Below, one piece after another: positions 34,511 through 44,474 of a DNA stretch of 64,000 nt. The translations under genes and the position numbers were made by a program. Under the pieces are notes generated by a model. The model saw only the letters and a program-made list of their open reading frames with translations. It had not been told where the DNA came from and ran no database searches. The stretch comes from Chelatococcus sp. YT9 (GTDB lineage: Bacteria; Pseudomonadota; Alphaproteobacteria; Rhizobiales; Beijerinckiaceae). The stretch covers positions 1,298,001 through 1,362,000 of the forward strand of contig NZ_JAHBRW010000001.1 in the NCBI RefSeq assembly GCF_018398315.1, read 5' to 3'. The stretch's first letter is position 1. The number at the start of each line of letters is the position of its first letter.

Positions 34511-35542
34511 ATGAAGTTTCTCGATCAGGCCAAGGTCTATGTCCGTTCCGGTGATGGCGGCGCGGGATGCGTTTCCTTCCGCCGTGAAAAATTCATCGAA
34601 TTCGGCGGCCCGAACGGCGGTGACGGCGGCCGCGGGGGCGATGTCGTCGTGGAGTGCACAGACGGGCTCAACACGCTGATCGACTATCGCTATCAGCAGC
34701 ATTTCAAAGCGCGGCCCGGCATGCATGGCATGGGCAAGAACCGCAACGGTCCGCGCGGTGATGATGTGGTGCTCAAGGTTCCCCAGGGCACTGAAATCTA
34801 TACGGAGGATGGCGAGACCCTGCTCGCCGACATGACCGAGGTGGGCCAGCGCGTCGTTCTGGCGCGCGGCGGCAATGGCGGCTTCGGCAACGCCTATTTC
34901 AAGTCATCCACCAACCAGGCGCCGCGCCATGCCAACCCCGGCCAGACCGGCACGGAGATGTGGATCTGGCTTCGGCTGAAGCTTATCGCCGATGCGGGCC
35001 TTGTCGGCCTGCCCAATGCGGGCAAATCGACATTTCTTGCGGCGGTGAGCGCCGCAAAGCCCAAGATCGCGGACTACCCCTTCACAACGCTGCATCCTGG
35101 CCTTGGCGTGGTCGGCGTGGATGGTCGGGAATTCGTGCTGGCCGACATTCCGGGCCTCATCGAGGGCGCCCACGAGGGGCATGGTCTTGGCGATCGCTTT
35201 CTCGGCCATGTCGAGCGCTGCCGGGTGCTGCTCCATCTCGTCGACGGCACGGGCGAGCACGCCGGCAAGGCCTACAAGACCGTGCGCGCGGAACTTGAGG
35301 CCTATGGCCACGGATTGAGCGAAAAGCCCGAGATTGTGGTGCTGACAAAGGCCGATTCGCTCGATGACCAGACGCGCAAAGATCAGGTTGCGCGCCTGAA
35401 GCGGGCTTCCAAGCGTACCCCTTATGTGATTTCAGCGGCTTCCGGCGCTGGCGTGCGCGACGTGCTGCGCGCAGTCATGGCAACGCTCGACGGGGTCGCC
35501 GCCGCGGAAGCCGAATCCGACGACGCACCCTGGCAACCGTGA
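34511..35542 (+). CDS. obgE: Obg-family GTPase
   Basis: A 343-residue GTPase. The glycine-rich Obg fold comes first ([34 protein letters not shown]). The G domain follows with G1 GLPNAGKST, switch region [15 protein letters not shown]3 [12 protein letters not shown] and G4 LTKAD. Obg binds the large ribosomal subunit and takes part in ribosome assembly and stress responses. GGGAG lies before ATG 34511. In related genomes obgE directly follows the rplU-rpmA-GNAT genes; here the RTX protease lies in between. Confidence 0.96.
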   Translation: MKFLDQAKVYVRSGDGGAGCVSFRREKFIEFGGPNGGDGGRGGDVVVECTDGLNTLIDYRYQQHFKARPGMHGMGKNRNGPRGDDVVLKVPQGTEIYTEDGETLLADMTEVGQRVVLARGGNGGFGNAYFKSSTNQAPRHANPGQTGTEMWIWLRLKLIADAGLVGLPNAGKSTFLAAVSAAKPKIADYPFTTLHPGLGVVGVDGREFVLADIPGLIEGAHEGHGLGDRFLGHVERCRVLLHLVDGTGEHAGKAYKTVRAELEAYGHGLSEKPEIVVLTKADSLDDQTRKDQVARLKRASKRTPYVISAASGAGVRDVLRAVMATLDGVAAAEAESDDAPWQP

Positions 35543-35632
35543 GACGGCGACGGAGCGTAAACCCGGGTTGAAGCGAAGCATCCGGCGTCCATCCGGACGC
35601 CTCCGCCATCAATGATGAGGCGCCCGCCGCGC

Positions 35633-37036
35633 TTACCGCGCACGCACGCCAGCAATCAGCAATCCGCCAAGACCAAAAAAGCCGATGAGAACGGCAAGGC
35701 CCGCGGCCTGGCTGTTGAAGAGATAGGTGGCCGTGGCGACGAGGGTCGGCCCCAGAAACGACGTCACCTTGCCCGACAGGGCGAAGAGGCCGAAGAACTG
35801 TCCGGCCTGCCCTGGCGGCGCGAGACGAACGAGCAGGCTGCGGGAGGAGGCTTGTAGGGGTCCCGCGACGAGCCCGATGGCAAGGCCAAGCGCGACATAG
35901 ACCTTTTCGGGGATATGGGCGTAGAGCCCCGCCCCCGGCGTCATGGGACCGGTCGGCCAGACGAAGAGGATATGGTCACGGCCGAGGGAGAGGATTCCGA
36001 CGCAGCAGAGGACGAGGATCGCCAGCGCCCCGAGGATGACCCGCTTGCCCCCGATGGCATCGTCGAGGCGCCCGCCTATGAAGGCGCCGATCGTCCCCGT
36101 CAGGGTAAGCAGAATGCCGAAGACGCCGATTTCGATCATGCCCCACCCGAAGACGCCGGCGGCGTAAATGCCTCCGAAGGCAAAGAGCGCCACGAGACCG
36201 TCCTGGTAGATCATGTTTGCGAGGAGGAACCGGCCGATGTCCCCGAGGCTCCTTGCCTGGCGCACGGTCTCCCCCAAGGCATGGAAGCCTGCGCGCATGG
36301 CGACTTTGAGCGGAATGCCGCTGGGCTTCACATCTGGCGTCAAGGCCAGCATCGGCGTCACGAAGACGACAAACCACAGGGCTGTCAGGGGACCGACCAG
36401 GCGGTCACCGGCGAAAGTCGCGGGGTCGAGCCCGAAGAGCGGCGTCAGCCCGGCCAGCGTGCGGCCGGTCTCCGGCGACGCCGCGAAGAGGGCGAGCGTC
36501 AGGGCCAGTGATATCAATCCACCCACATAGCCCGTCGCCCAGCCGGCGCCGGACAGGCGGCCGATGCGTTCCGGCGGTACAAGATGCGGCATCATGGAAT
36601 TGTTGAAGACGGTCGCAAACTCAGCGCCGATGGTCGCAATGGCGAAGGCGACCAGCGCCAGGGCGACCGCCCCCGGTACTCCCGGCGCCGCCCACCACAA
36701 GGCGGCAGAGCCGATGGCGAGCAGCAGGCCAAAGAGCACGATCCAGGGCTTCTTGGGACCTGTCGTGTCAGCGACCGCGCCGAGAAACGGGGAGGTCAAG
36801 GCGATCGCGAGCCCTGCAACGCCCGTCGCGTAGCCCCAGAGGGCCTGTCCACTCACCGGATCGGACGCGAGGCGTGCGGCAAAATAGGGCGCGAACACGA
36901 AGGTGGTGATCAGGGTGAAGAACGGCTGCGTGGCCCAGTCAAAGAAGATCCAGGCAACGACTGCGCGCTTGGGCGGATAGCCTGGCTCTGCCGTCTCGGC
37001 GGGAAGCGACTTATGCCGCGATTGGAGTGATGACAA
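35633..37036 (-). CDS. MFS transporter, UMF1/Atg22-like
   Basis: A 467-residue carrier of the UMF1 type. The N-terminal signature (VAWIFFDWATQPFFTLITTF, then VFAPYFAARLA) is characteristic, and SPFLGAVADTTGPKKPWI is the loop 2-3 motif. Twelve helices are expected. The substrate is not known for the bacterial members. It converges on obgE, with a small hairpin (GGCGTCC-ATCC-GGACGCC, 35584-35601) between the two stops. Confidence 0.9.
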   Translation of the reverse strand: MSSLQSRHKSLPAETAEPGYPPKRAVVAWIFFDWATQPFFTLITTFVFAPYFAARLASDPVSGQALWGYATGVAGLAIALTSPFLGAVADTTGPKKPWIVLFGLLLAIGSAALWWAAPGVPGAVALALVAFAIATIGAEFATVFNNSMMPHLVPPERIGRLSGAGWATGYVGGLISLALTLALFAASPETGRTLAGLTPLFGLDPATFAGDRLVGPLTALWFVVFVTPMLALTPDVKPSGIPLKVAMRAGFHALGETVRQARSLGDIGRFLLANMIYQDGLVALFAFGGIYAAGVFGWGMIEIGVFGILLTLTGTIGAFIGGRLDDAIGGKRVILGALAILVLCCVGILSLGRDHILFVWPTGPMTPGAGLYAHIPEKVYVALGLAIGLVAGPLQASSRSLLVRLAPPGQAGQFFGLFALSGKVTSFLGPTLVATATYLFNSQAAGLAVLIGFFGLGGLLIAGVRAR

Positions 37037-37051
37037 TGGCGCCTTGCAGGG

Positions 37052-37714
37052 TCAACGGCTGTGAAGAACGGCTTCGATCGGCAAGGTCTCCTGCCAGCCG
37101 TGGCGGACGAGCTCCGGATCGAGATGTTCTTCACACGGCTCGCCGATGCATAGATAGGCGATAAACGACCATGTGGGCGGCACGTCAAGGGCCGCCTTGA
37201 CGCGTTCTGGATCGAGGATGGAAACCCAGCCCATGCCAAGCCCCTCGGCGCTGGCTGCGAGCCACAGCGTATGGATCGCCATCAGGGTGGAATAATGCAG
37301 CGTCTCCGGCATGGTTCGCCTGCCGAGGCCATATCCTGCCTCCGGCTTGTCTTCATTGAAGACAGCGAGATGCGCCGGCGCATCTCGCAGGCCGGCAAGT
37401 TTCAGCGTGGCATAGGATAAGGCACGATCGCCCGTGTAACTCTTCAGGGCGTCGGCATTGCAGCGCTCGAATTCGGCAATGATGGCATTCCGCCGCGCTG
37501 GCGTGACGACCTCGACGAAGCGCCACGGCTGACTGTTGCCGACCGAGGGGGCGAGCACCGCGAGATCGATGAGATGTCGCAGCATGCCCTCCGGCATGGG
37601 CGCGCCGGTGAAGCGGCGCACATCGCGCCGCCATGCCAGAAGCTCCTCCAGCTGTTTGCGAAAGGCCGGGCCGAATTCCGGCGGATCGACGGGCGGGCAT
37701 GGTCGCGTTGTCAT
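37052..37714 (-). CDS. bluB: 5,6-dimethylbenzimidazole synthase
   Basis: A 220-residue nitroreductase-fold enzyme that splits reduced FMN with oxygen to form 5,6-dimethylbenzimidazole, the lower ligand of vitamin B12. The BluB features are present: AWRRDVRRFTGAPMP, LAPSVGNSQPWRFVEV, GLGRRTMPETLHYS, and GMGWVSILDPERVKAALDVP. The start overlaps the stop of gdhB by four bases, so translation may be coupled although the functions look unrelated. No other cobalamin gene or B12 riboswitch was seen nearby. Confidence 0.93.
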   Translation of the reverse strand: MTTRPCPPVDPPEFGPAFRKQLEELLAWRRDVRRFTGAPMPEGMLRHLIDLAVLAPSVGNSQPWRFVEVVTPARRNAIIAEFERCNADALKSYTGDRALSYATLKLAGLRDAPAHLAVFNEDKPEAGYGLGRRTMPETLHYSTLMAIHTLWLAASAEGLGMGWVSILDPERVKAALDVPPTWSFIAYLCIGEPCEEHLDPELVRHGWQETLPIEAVLHSR

Positions 37715-40700
37715 GGCTTCACGAGATCCCCTATGAGGCCGGCCGCGACCGTGAGACGTGACAGAGTGAGCCCCGACGCCGCAATGCTTTCCACGGTCGA
37801 GCGGATGCGCTCCACCTCCCCGCCCCGGGCTGTCGCCCAGCGGTGGACGGCCTCGCGGGCCGCCGCAGCGTCCCGCGCGGGGGCGCCTGTCGCGACTATG
37901 GCTGAGGTCAGGCGGCGGTGCGCACTGGCGATGCCGCCCAGCGCGCGGCCGAGCGCCAGCCGGTCGTAGTAGTCCGTCACCGACAACTCCCGCGCGGCCG
38001 CGGCGAGCTCACGGAGGCGGAAGCTGCTCTCCACCGCGAAGTGGATGGCGGCGACCTCGTCGGCGCCGCGGTCACTCGCTTGGGAAATACGCACGATGTC
38101 CGGTGCGGCTCCCAGTTCGGACAAGGCCGCGAGACGCCGTGCCAGGGGCGCGGGAATCCCCGCCTCCTCGAGGCTCACGCTGCGCGCTTCGAGCCCCTCG
38201 CGGGCATCCGCTGACAGAGCGAGTGGAAGCGCTGCCTCGACAGTCGCGATGCCGCGGCGGTAGCGCGCGACGATCTTCTGGATGCCCTCGGCATGGAAAT
38301 CCGCGTTGCGGATGAACCAGGAGAGCCCATCGATCAGGAGGTCCTGCAGACCCGCATAGAGATCGAGCTGCATGGCCGCGTTGATGTCGTCAGCGGAATG
38401 GCCGATGCGCTCGTCCAGCGCGTCGATACCGGCATTCAGCTCGATGAGCCCGTAGGCGTCTCGCACCGCCGCATAGGCCGCAGCGATTGTCGGCGCATCC
38501 GCCCCTGTCTCATCCGCGAGGCGCGTGACGATCGTCGGCCCGCCTCGATTGATGATGGCATTGGCAAGCTGCGTCGCAATGATCTCCCGTCGCAGGCGAT
38601 GCGCCGTCACCGCGTCCGGGAATCGCTCCCGCAAGGGCTTTGGCATATACCGCATCAGTTCGCCCGCAAGATACGGGTCATCCGGCACCGGGCTTTCGAG
38701 AATCGCGTCGTAGAGCGCGAGCTTGGCATAGGCGAGGATGACGGCGATCTCAGGACGCGTCAGGTTCTCACCGCGCTGCTGGCGCTGCGCAAGCGTCGCG
38801 TCGTCCGGCAAGAACTCTACGGCGCGGTCGAGACGCCCTTCCGCCTCCAACACCCGCATGAGCCGGCGCGCAAAGCCGAGTTCCTCTGTCCCCCGCCGCT
38901 CGGCGAGAGAAATAGCCAAGGTCTGCAGATAGTTGTTCGTCAGAACGAGCCGTGCGACCTCGTCGGTCATCTCAACGAGCAGGCTGTCGCGGCCGGCTTC
39001 ATCGAGGCGTCCCTCCTTCACCGGCGGCGCCAGCGCAATCTTGATATTCACCTCGACGTCCGAGGAGTTGACGCCGGCCGAATTGTCGATTGCGTCAGTG
39101 TTGAGACGAACACCCGCCTCTGCCGCCTCGATACGCCCGCGCTGAGTCATCCCAAGGTTGGCACCCTCGCCGATCACTTTGGCTCGGACAGACCGACCGG
39201 TAATACGTATGGCGTCATTGTTGCGATCGCCGGCATCGGCATCGGTCTCCTCGCTGGCACGGATATAGGTGCCGATGCCGCCGAACCACAGGAGATCGAC
39301 CGGCGCCTTGAGGATAGCGGTGATGACCTCCTGGGGTGAGGCGTGATCTTGCTCAAGGCCGATGGCAGCCTGAACAGCCGGCGAGAGTGGAATGGATTTG
39401 GCAGCGCGCGAGAAGACCCCGCCGCCTGTCGAAATCAACGTGGTGTCGTAGTCCTGCCAGCTCGATCGCGGCAAAGCGAACAGCCGCTGCCGTTCCGCGT
39501 AGCTCACGGCAGGATCGGGGTGCGGATCAAGGAAAATGTCGCGATGGTCGAAGGCGGCCACGAGCTTCAGTTTTTCCGACAGCAGCATACCGTTGCCGAA
39601 CACGTCGCCCGACATGTCTCCGACGCCCGCCACCGTCACAGGCGTCGTCTGAATATCGATGTCGAGTTCGCGGAAATGCCGCTTCACCGCTTCCCAGCCG
39701 CCGCGGGCAGTGATGCCCATCTTCTTGTGGTCGTAACCGTGGCTGCCACCGGATGCGAAGGCATCGCCGAGCCAGAAGCCATGATCGGCCGAAATGCTGT
39801 TGGCAAGATCCGAGAAGGTGGCGGTGCCCTTGTCAGCGGCGACGACGAGATAGGGATCGTCGTCGTCATAGCGCACGGTCAGCGGCGGATGGACGATGGC
39901 CTCGCCTTCGCGATTGTCGGTGATATCGAGCATCGACGACACGAAAATGCGGTAGGCCTCGGCGCCCTCGGCCATGAAGGCTTGCCGGTCGCCCGGAGCC
40001 GGCAGGCGCTTGGGAAGAAATCCGCCTTTCGCGCCAACAGGCACGATGACGGCGTTCTTGACCTGCTGTGCCTTGACGAGACCGAGCACCTCAGTGCGGA
40101 AATCCTGCGCGCGGTCCGACCAGCGCAATCCGCCACGCGCCACCTTGCCAAAGCGCATATGGACACCGTCGACACGTGGCGAATGCACGAAGATCTCATA
40201 CAAAGGCTTCGGCATCGGCAAGCCGTCGACCCTGGCGCAGGCATATTTGATAGCAATGGTGCGGCGCGGATTACCGTCCTTATCCACCTGGAAGAAGTTT
40301 GTGCGGATGGCTGCGTCGACCAGGTTGACGAAACGCCGCAGAATGCGGTCGTCGTCGAGGCTGGCCACTCCCTGGAGCAGTGCCTCCACACGCGTATGGA
40401 TTTCAGCCTGGCGGGCCGATCGCGTCGCCTCGTCCAAGCGCGGATCGAAGCGGGCATAAAAGAGCGCCACGATCTCCGTGGCGATGGTGGCGTGGCGTGT
40501 GACGGCACCCGCAAGATAGCCGATGCTGAAATGCACGCCGATCTGACGCAGATAGATGGCGAGCGAACGCAGGAGGGAAACGTCGCGCCAGCCGAGCCCA
40601 GCCTCCAGCACGAGCGCGTTGAAGCCGTCCGATTCCGCCAAATCCCGGAAAAGCGCCATCAAGGCGGCTTCAATGGCGGGCTGCAGCGCGTCGACATCGA

Positions 40701-42699
40701 TAACCCCGCCCGCAGCGCGCTCCAGCCGCATGTCGTGCAGCCAGACCCGCGCATCATCATTCACCCCGGCGGGGAAGATGCGGTGGGTGCGCTCGTTCAC
40801 GACGCGAAAACCGAGATTCTCCAGCAAAGGCACCCGCTCGGACAACGGCATCGGGCGACCGCGCGAGAACACCTTAAGATTGGCGCTGGTGTCGTCCTCG
40901 CCCTGGCGGCGGTAGATATCCACCGCCCAAGGCCGCTCGACGCTCAGCTGCTCCAGGATATTGATATCCGTAAGGACGGCTTCGCCGCTGTAAAATTCCC
41001 GATAGGCCGCCCCGAAGGCGTCGCCATAGCGCTCTGCGAGCACACGACCGCGTCGGCCTCCGATCGCGGCTTCCAGCAATTCGCCGAGCGCGTCTCGCCA
41101 GGTCCGGACAATGGCACGAACGCCCGCTTCCAGGGCTTCCTGCCCGATTGCCGGGATCTTGCCCTCATGATGGCCGATGATGAAATGCGTGCGGGACAAG
41201 GGTCCTTCGGGATAGGCCGGGTAGGCGGCGGAGACATGACCGTCGAAGGTCCGCGCCAGAAATTCCCCGACCCGCCGACGCACCTCGGTATCGTAGCGAT
41301 CCTTCGGGATATAGACGAGTACGGACACGAAGCGGTCGAAGGCGTCGCGGCGAGCGAGCACGCGCACGCGCGGCCGTTCCGTCAGCTTCAGGATTTCCAG
41401 GCAGTAGCGATAGAGTGTCTCGACATCCACCTGAAACAGCTCGTCACGCGGATAGTCCTCGAGCACGTACAGCAACGCGCGGCCGGAGTAGCTTGCCGGA
41501 TCGAAACCGGCACGGGCGATGACCTGAGCCACCTTGTGGCGGAGATAGGGGACGTCCCGCGTCGTGCCCGTGTAGGCATCGGCGGTAAAGAGGCCGACAA
41601 TGCGCAACTCGCCGTCGAGCCTGCCATCCATCGAGAACAGTTTCACGCCGATATAATCGAGGTAAGCCCGGCGATGGACGCGCGATTTGACATTGGCCTT
41701 GGTCACGATCAACGGCACGGGCTCAGCGAGGAAGGCCCGCATTTCCGGCGTCATGACGACCATTTCCCGGCCCCGACGCAGGATCCGGACGGAAGGGTCG
41801 CGCAGGATTCCAAGACCCGATCCCTCCACGGGATCGGCGCTCGTATCGCCTCCTGAGAAGCTGTATTCACGGATGCCGAGGATGGTGAAATTCCCATCGG
41901 CCAGCCATGAGAGGAAATCGCCGGCCTCCTCCACCGCCTCCGCCGGCATGCTCGCCGGGGAAGATCTGACCACATCGGTGGCTCCACGGAGCCGGTCGCG
42001 CATCGCGCTCCAGTCATCGGTCGCCTGCCGCACCTCCGCATAGGTCCGCGCCAATTCCCCGACGAGGGCTGTGCGCACGGCCTCATCATCGATGCGATCC
42101 AGATGAATGTGAATGAGGCTCTCGCGCGCAACGGACCTATCGGCCTCCGCGTCAGGAATGATCCTGGTAAGGCGGCCATCGGTGTCGCGCTCCACGGCGA
42201 TGATGGGGTGCGCCACCAGCGCCAGCTCGGCCTCGAAGCCCTGGGCGATCAGAGCCGCAAGGGTGGAATCGAGCAGAAACGCCATGTTGTCGTTGACAAC
42301 TTCGAGCAGCGTGATCTGGCGTTGCTGACCGTCTCCATTGATGTCGCGATCGATGAGCTTGACAGCCGGAGGATGGCCACGGCGCCTCGGCTCTGCGAGA
42401 TGGGCGAAGGCGTCGGCCGTGAGGGCGGCGATCTCGTCAACCGCGTAACGCTCGAGATCCTCGGTCGCCGTCGCACCGAAGAGCTTGGCCACGAAACCCG
42501 GCGGAACCGTCGGCACCCGCTGGCGCAGCACCGTTTCGACCGAGGCGATCAGATGGACCTTCTGCCTGTCCGCCTCACCGCCGGAGACCTCTTCATAAGA
42601 ACGAATTCCTTGCTGATCAGGCGTCTCTGGAGACGTTCCCGAAGCATCGGCTCTCTCGTGATTATGGGGCTTCACTCGGTCCGGCTTCGCCGACGGCAT
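37711..42699 (-). CDS. gdhB: NAD-specific glutamate dehydrogenase, large type (about 180 kDa)
   Basis: A 1662-residue enzyme that oxidatively deaminates glutamate to 2-oxoglutarate and ammonia with NAD, the catabolic route typical of this large class. The N-terminal half (about residues 40-780) carries the ACT-like regulatory domains of the family. The catalytic domain includes ARGGLRWSDRAQDFRTEVLG near residue 855, then VPVGAKGGFLPKRLP, then VVAADKGTATFSDLAN and GSHGYDHKKMGITARGGWEA. The length fits the 1,580-1,660 residues usual in alphaproteobacteria. Its start lies 338 bp from the neighbouring methyltransferase stop. The gene has a very long shadow frame on the opposite strand because of its third-position GC. 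Confidence 0.96.
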   Translation of the reverse strand: MPSAKPDRVKPHNHERADASGTSPETPDQQGIRSYEEVSGGEADRQKVHLIASVETVLRQRVPTVPPGFVAKLFGATATEDLERYAVDEIAALTADAFAHLAEPRRRGHPPAVKLIDRDINGDGQQRQITLLEVVNDNMAFLLDSTLAALIAQGFEAELALVAHPIIAVERDTDGRLTRIIPDAEADRSVARESLIHIHLDRIDDEAVRTALVGELARTYAEVRQATDDWSAMRDRLRGATDVVRSSPASMPAEAVEEAGDFLSWLADGNFTILGIREYSFSGGDTSADPVEGSGLGILRDPSVRILRRGREMVVMTPEMRAFLAEPVPLIVTKANVKSRVHRRAYLDYIGVKLFSMDGRLDGELRIVGLFTADAYTGTTRDVPYLRHKVAQVIARAGFDPASYSGRALLYVLEDYPRDELFQVDVETLYRYCLEILKLTERPRVRVLARRDAFDRFVSVLVYIPKDRYDTEVRRRVGEFLARTFDGHVSAAYPAYPEGPLSRTHFIIGHHEGKIPAIGQEALEAGVRAIVRTWRDALGELLEAAIGGRRGRVLAERYGDAFGAAYREFYSGEAVLTDINILEQLSVERPWAVDIYRRQGEDDTSANLKVFSRGRPMPLSERVPLLENLGFRVVNERTHRIFPAGVNDDARVWLHDMRLERAAGGVIDVDALQPAIEAALMALFRDLAESDGFNALVLEAGLGWRDVSLLRSLAIYLRQIGVHFSIGYLAGAVTRHATIATEIVALFYARFDPRLDEATRSARQAEIHTRVEALLQGVASLDDDRILRRFVNLVDAAIRTNFFQVDKDGNPRRTIAIKYACARVDGLPMPKPLYEIFVHSPRVDGVHMRFGKVARGGLRWSDRAQDFRTEVLGLVKAQQVKNAVIVPVGAKGGFLPKRLPAPGDRQAFMAEGAEAYRIFVSSMLDITDNREGEAIVHPPLTVRYDDDDPYLVVAADKGTATFSDLANSISADHGFWLGDAFASGGSHGYDHKKMGITARGGWEAVKRHFRELDIDIQTTPVTVAGVGDMSGDVFGNGMLLSEKLKLVAAFDHRDIFLDPHPDPAVSYAERQRLFALPRSSWQDYDTTLISTGGGVFSRAAKSIPLSPAVQAAIGLEQDHASPQEVITAILKAPVDLLWFGGIGTYIRASEETDADAGDRNNDAIRITGRSVRAKVIGEGANLGMTQRGRIEAAEAGVRLNTDAIDNSAGVNSSDVEVNIKIALAPPVKEGRLDEAGRDSLLVEMTDEVARLVLTNNYLQTLAISLAERRGTEELGFARRLMRVLEAEGRLDRAVEFLPDDATLAQRQQRGENLTRPEIAVILAYAKLALYDAILESPVPDDPYLAGELMRYMPKPLRERFPDAVTAHRLRREIIATQLANAIINRGGPTIVTRLADETGADAPTIAAAYAAVRDAYGLIELNAGIDALDERIGHSADDINAAMQLDLYAGLQDLLIDGLSWFIRNADFHAEGIQKIVARYRRGIATVEAALPLALSADAREGLEARSVSLEEAGIPAPLARRLAALSELGAAPDIVRISQASDRGADEVAAIHFAVESSFRLRELAAAARELSVTDYYDRLALGRALGGIASAHRRLTSAIVATGAPARDAAAAREAVHRWATARGGEVERIRSTVESIAASGLTLSRLTVAAGLIGDLVKP

Positions 42700-43037
42700 A
42701 CCAGTCTCCCTAAATCCTACGCGTGGTTGCGCGTATTGATCGTTCGCGCTGTTGAAGGCTTAGTTCAAGGTTATGGATCAATCATGACCGCGAGGGGCCG
42801 ATCGCGATGAATGGTCGTGGAATCGGGGCTTACCGCTTCTCCGCGCTTCCATGATCGCACTCCCTGTCTTGCACCGCATGGCGTCGTCACCGGCATCTCT
42901 CCCTGCGTCAGTGGAGGAGCGGCATCGTTGCAGTTGGAATGCACCTTAGCAGGAATCGCTTGCAAAGCTCTCAGTTCCAAACGGCCGCACTGCACATTTC
43001 GGTCGCGCTCGGTGCAGCCGCGAAGGCTTCGGCAGGG
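42700..43037. other. Upstream region of gdhB
   Basis: A 338 bp gap. It must contain the gdhB promoter (reading leftward) and the end of the methyltransferase transcript. I see no gene, strong terminator or clear operator in it. Confidence 0.3.
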
Positions 43038-43832
43038 TTATTTGGCAGCTTCGACGAAAAGAACCATCGGTGCATGGGCATGCCAGCGCGCCAACCAGGG
43101 ATTCTCCTCTGAGGCCTTGGCGTCGGGGCGCGGTTCTTCAATCTTCGTGATGCGAAAACCCGCTCCAGTCAAAGCGTTGATGTAATCTGAGAGCATCCGC
43201 GGAAAGCGGGGCACTTCAAACGGCAAGATGCTGTCTGTCGATGGCCGCTTGCTGAAGAGCCAGCGCTCGACAAATGGCGCCTGATCGAAATACCGGCCCA
43301 CTCGCAGCCCAACGCAATTGCCGTCAGCATCCCTCTCCCATTGCGTCGCGGGCGTGATGAAACACGGGTGCAGCACGCTGAAGGACAGCAGACCGCCTGG
43401 CTTGAGAACGCGGTGCGCTTCTCTCATGGCTGCCGGCAGATCCGGACCATCCATGAGCGCCATCGTCGATAACGCCACATCGAAACTGGCCTCGCCGAAC
43501 GAGGACAGATTGCAATAGGATATGACCTGGTAATCTATCCCCAACGGCGTGGCGGCCTCTCTTTGGCGGGCCATTTCGATGAAACGGGGGGACAGGTCCA
43601 CACCTGTAACCTGGGCGCCGCGCGCGGCAAAAAGGCGTGTGTTGGAGCCTTCCCCGCATCCGAGATCGATGACCGATTGTCCCTTGAGATCAGGAACGAA
43701 GGCCAGATAAGCCGGCAGGGTATAGAGCTCGCGGTATCGATCGTAACCGCTCTGCACATCGTGGGTCCATTGATCGGCGTTTCGATCCCAGGCGGCTGCA
43801 ACAACCGCTTCATCGATTGTGTGTTTGGTCAT
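43038..43832 (-). CDS. SAM-dependent class I methyltransferase
   Basis: A 264-residue methyltransferase. Motif I is SVIDLGCGEGSNTRLFAARG, followed by VTGVDLSPRFIEMA, then the acid loop ALSTMALMDGPD and REAHRVLKPGGLLSFSVLHP, as in UbiE-like small-molecule methyltransferases. The start at MTKHTIDEA (43832) is chosen because homologues begin near there; the frame is open to 43931. The acceptor is unknown, and the gene stands alone. Confidence 0.88.
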   Translation of the reverse strand: MTKHTIDEAVVAAAWDRNADQWTHDVQSGYDRYRELYTLPAYLAFVPDLKGQSVIDLGCGEGSNTRLFAARGAQVTGVDLSPRFIEMARQREAATPLGIDYQVISYCNLSSFGEASFDVALSTMALMDGPDLPAAMREAHRVLKPGGLLSFSVLHPCFITPATQWERDADGNCVGLRVGRYFDQAPFVERWLFSKRPSTDSILPFEVPRFPRMLSDYINALTGAGFRITKIEEPRPDAKASEENPWLARWHAHAPMVLFVEAAK

Positions 43833-44048
43833 GTCGGCTCCATCTGGTGGGCTGGAGCAGCGCGGCGATCCGAGGGCTGGCGAGAACAAGCGCCGCGTCG
43901 GTCGCTTGGCGGGCCTATCATCGAGGCACATGCGGCTCCGATAGCTTTATAGGCATGTCGGGGCCTCGGATCACTGGACGCCTCGTCCCAAAGGTCGTGC
44001 AGGCCGCGCATTCGTCGTCACTTCTGCAACGATTTGCGCCAGCATAAG

Positions 44049-44077
44049 AAAAAGCCGGCGCTGAACGCCGGCTTTTT
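44049..44077. terminator. Bidirectional intrinsic terminator
   Basis: A perfect 12 bp inverted repeat, AAAAAGCCGGCG-CTGAA-CGCCGGCTTTTT, has a GC stem with A/T ends in both directions. No known gene ends at it on either side, which suggests an unannotated transcript. It lies in the 642 bp gap 43833-44474. Confidence 0.85.
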
Positions 44078-44094
44078 AGAAGTCAGGTACTCGT

Positions 44095-44200
44095 TACGCG
44101 TTGCCAAGTGGCCCGGCATTCCCCTGATACCGGGGGGCTGGGGGGCTGACGTATTCCGGCATCGGGAGATACCGAGCCACCAAGGCAACATGGAATTTAT
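44095..44200 (-). ncRNA. Candidate structured small RNA ending at the 44049-44077 terminator
   Basis: Upstream of the terminator on the minus strand, GTGGC (44108-44112) can pair with GCCAC (44176-44180), enclosing about 63 bases. Inside, a hairpin CGGTATC-TCCC-GATGCCG and a C4/G4 hairpin can form. Together with the terminator this resembles a small-RNA gene. I do not recognise a known RNA class, and the boundaries are guesses. No protein frame here is convincing. Confidence 0.25.
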
Positions 44201-44474
44201 CGCCGGGCAGTTGGGCCGCCGCTGGGCCTCTCTGCGGCGGAAATGTGGATTTTGCGATTTCTCAAATGGCACCGGCGGTCGGCTGAAATCGCGCGCTGCG
44301 CCAGCAGGCGTCCGCTTCATCCAGCTCATGACGCTTGCATGACACGGCGAGGCGCCCCATCATGAAATGCAGTAGCGCGAGCCCTTTTCGCGTTCTCGGT
44401 ACGGCGGCCGCCGTGGCCGCCGCTTCGGCGCTATGGCGTTCGTCAGGCGCGGAAGGCAGGAACAGGGTAACGGA

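Noticed and set aside
39343-41856. 837-codon frame on the plus strand
   Set aside because: It lies wholly opposite gdhB, which has diagnostic catalytic motifs across the same bases. Long antisense frames are expected in GC-rich DNA.
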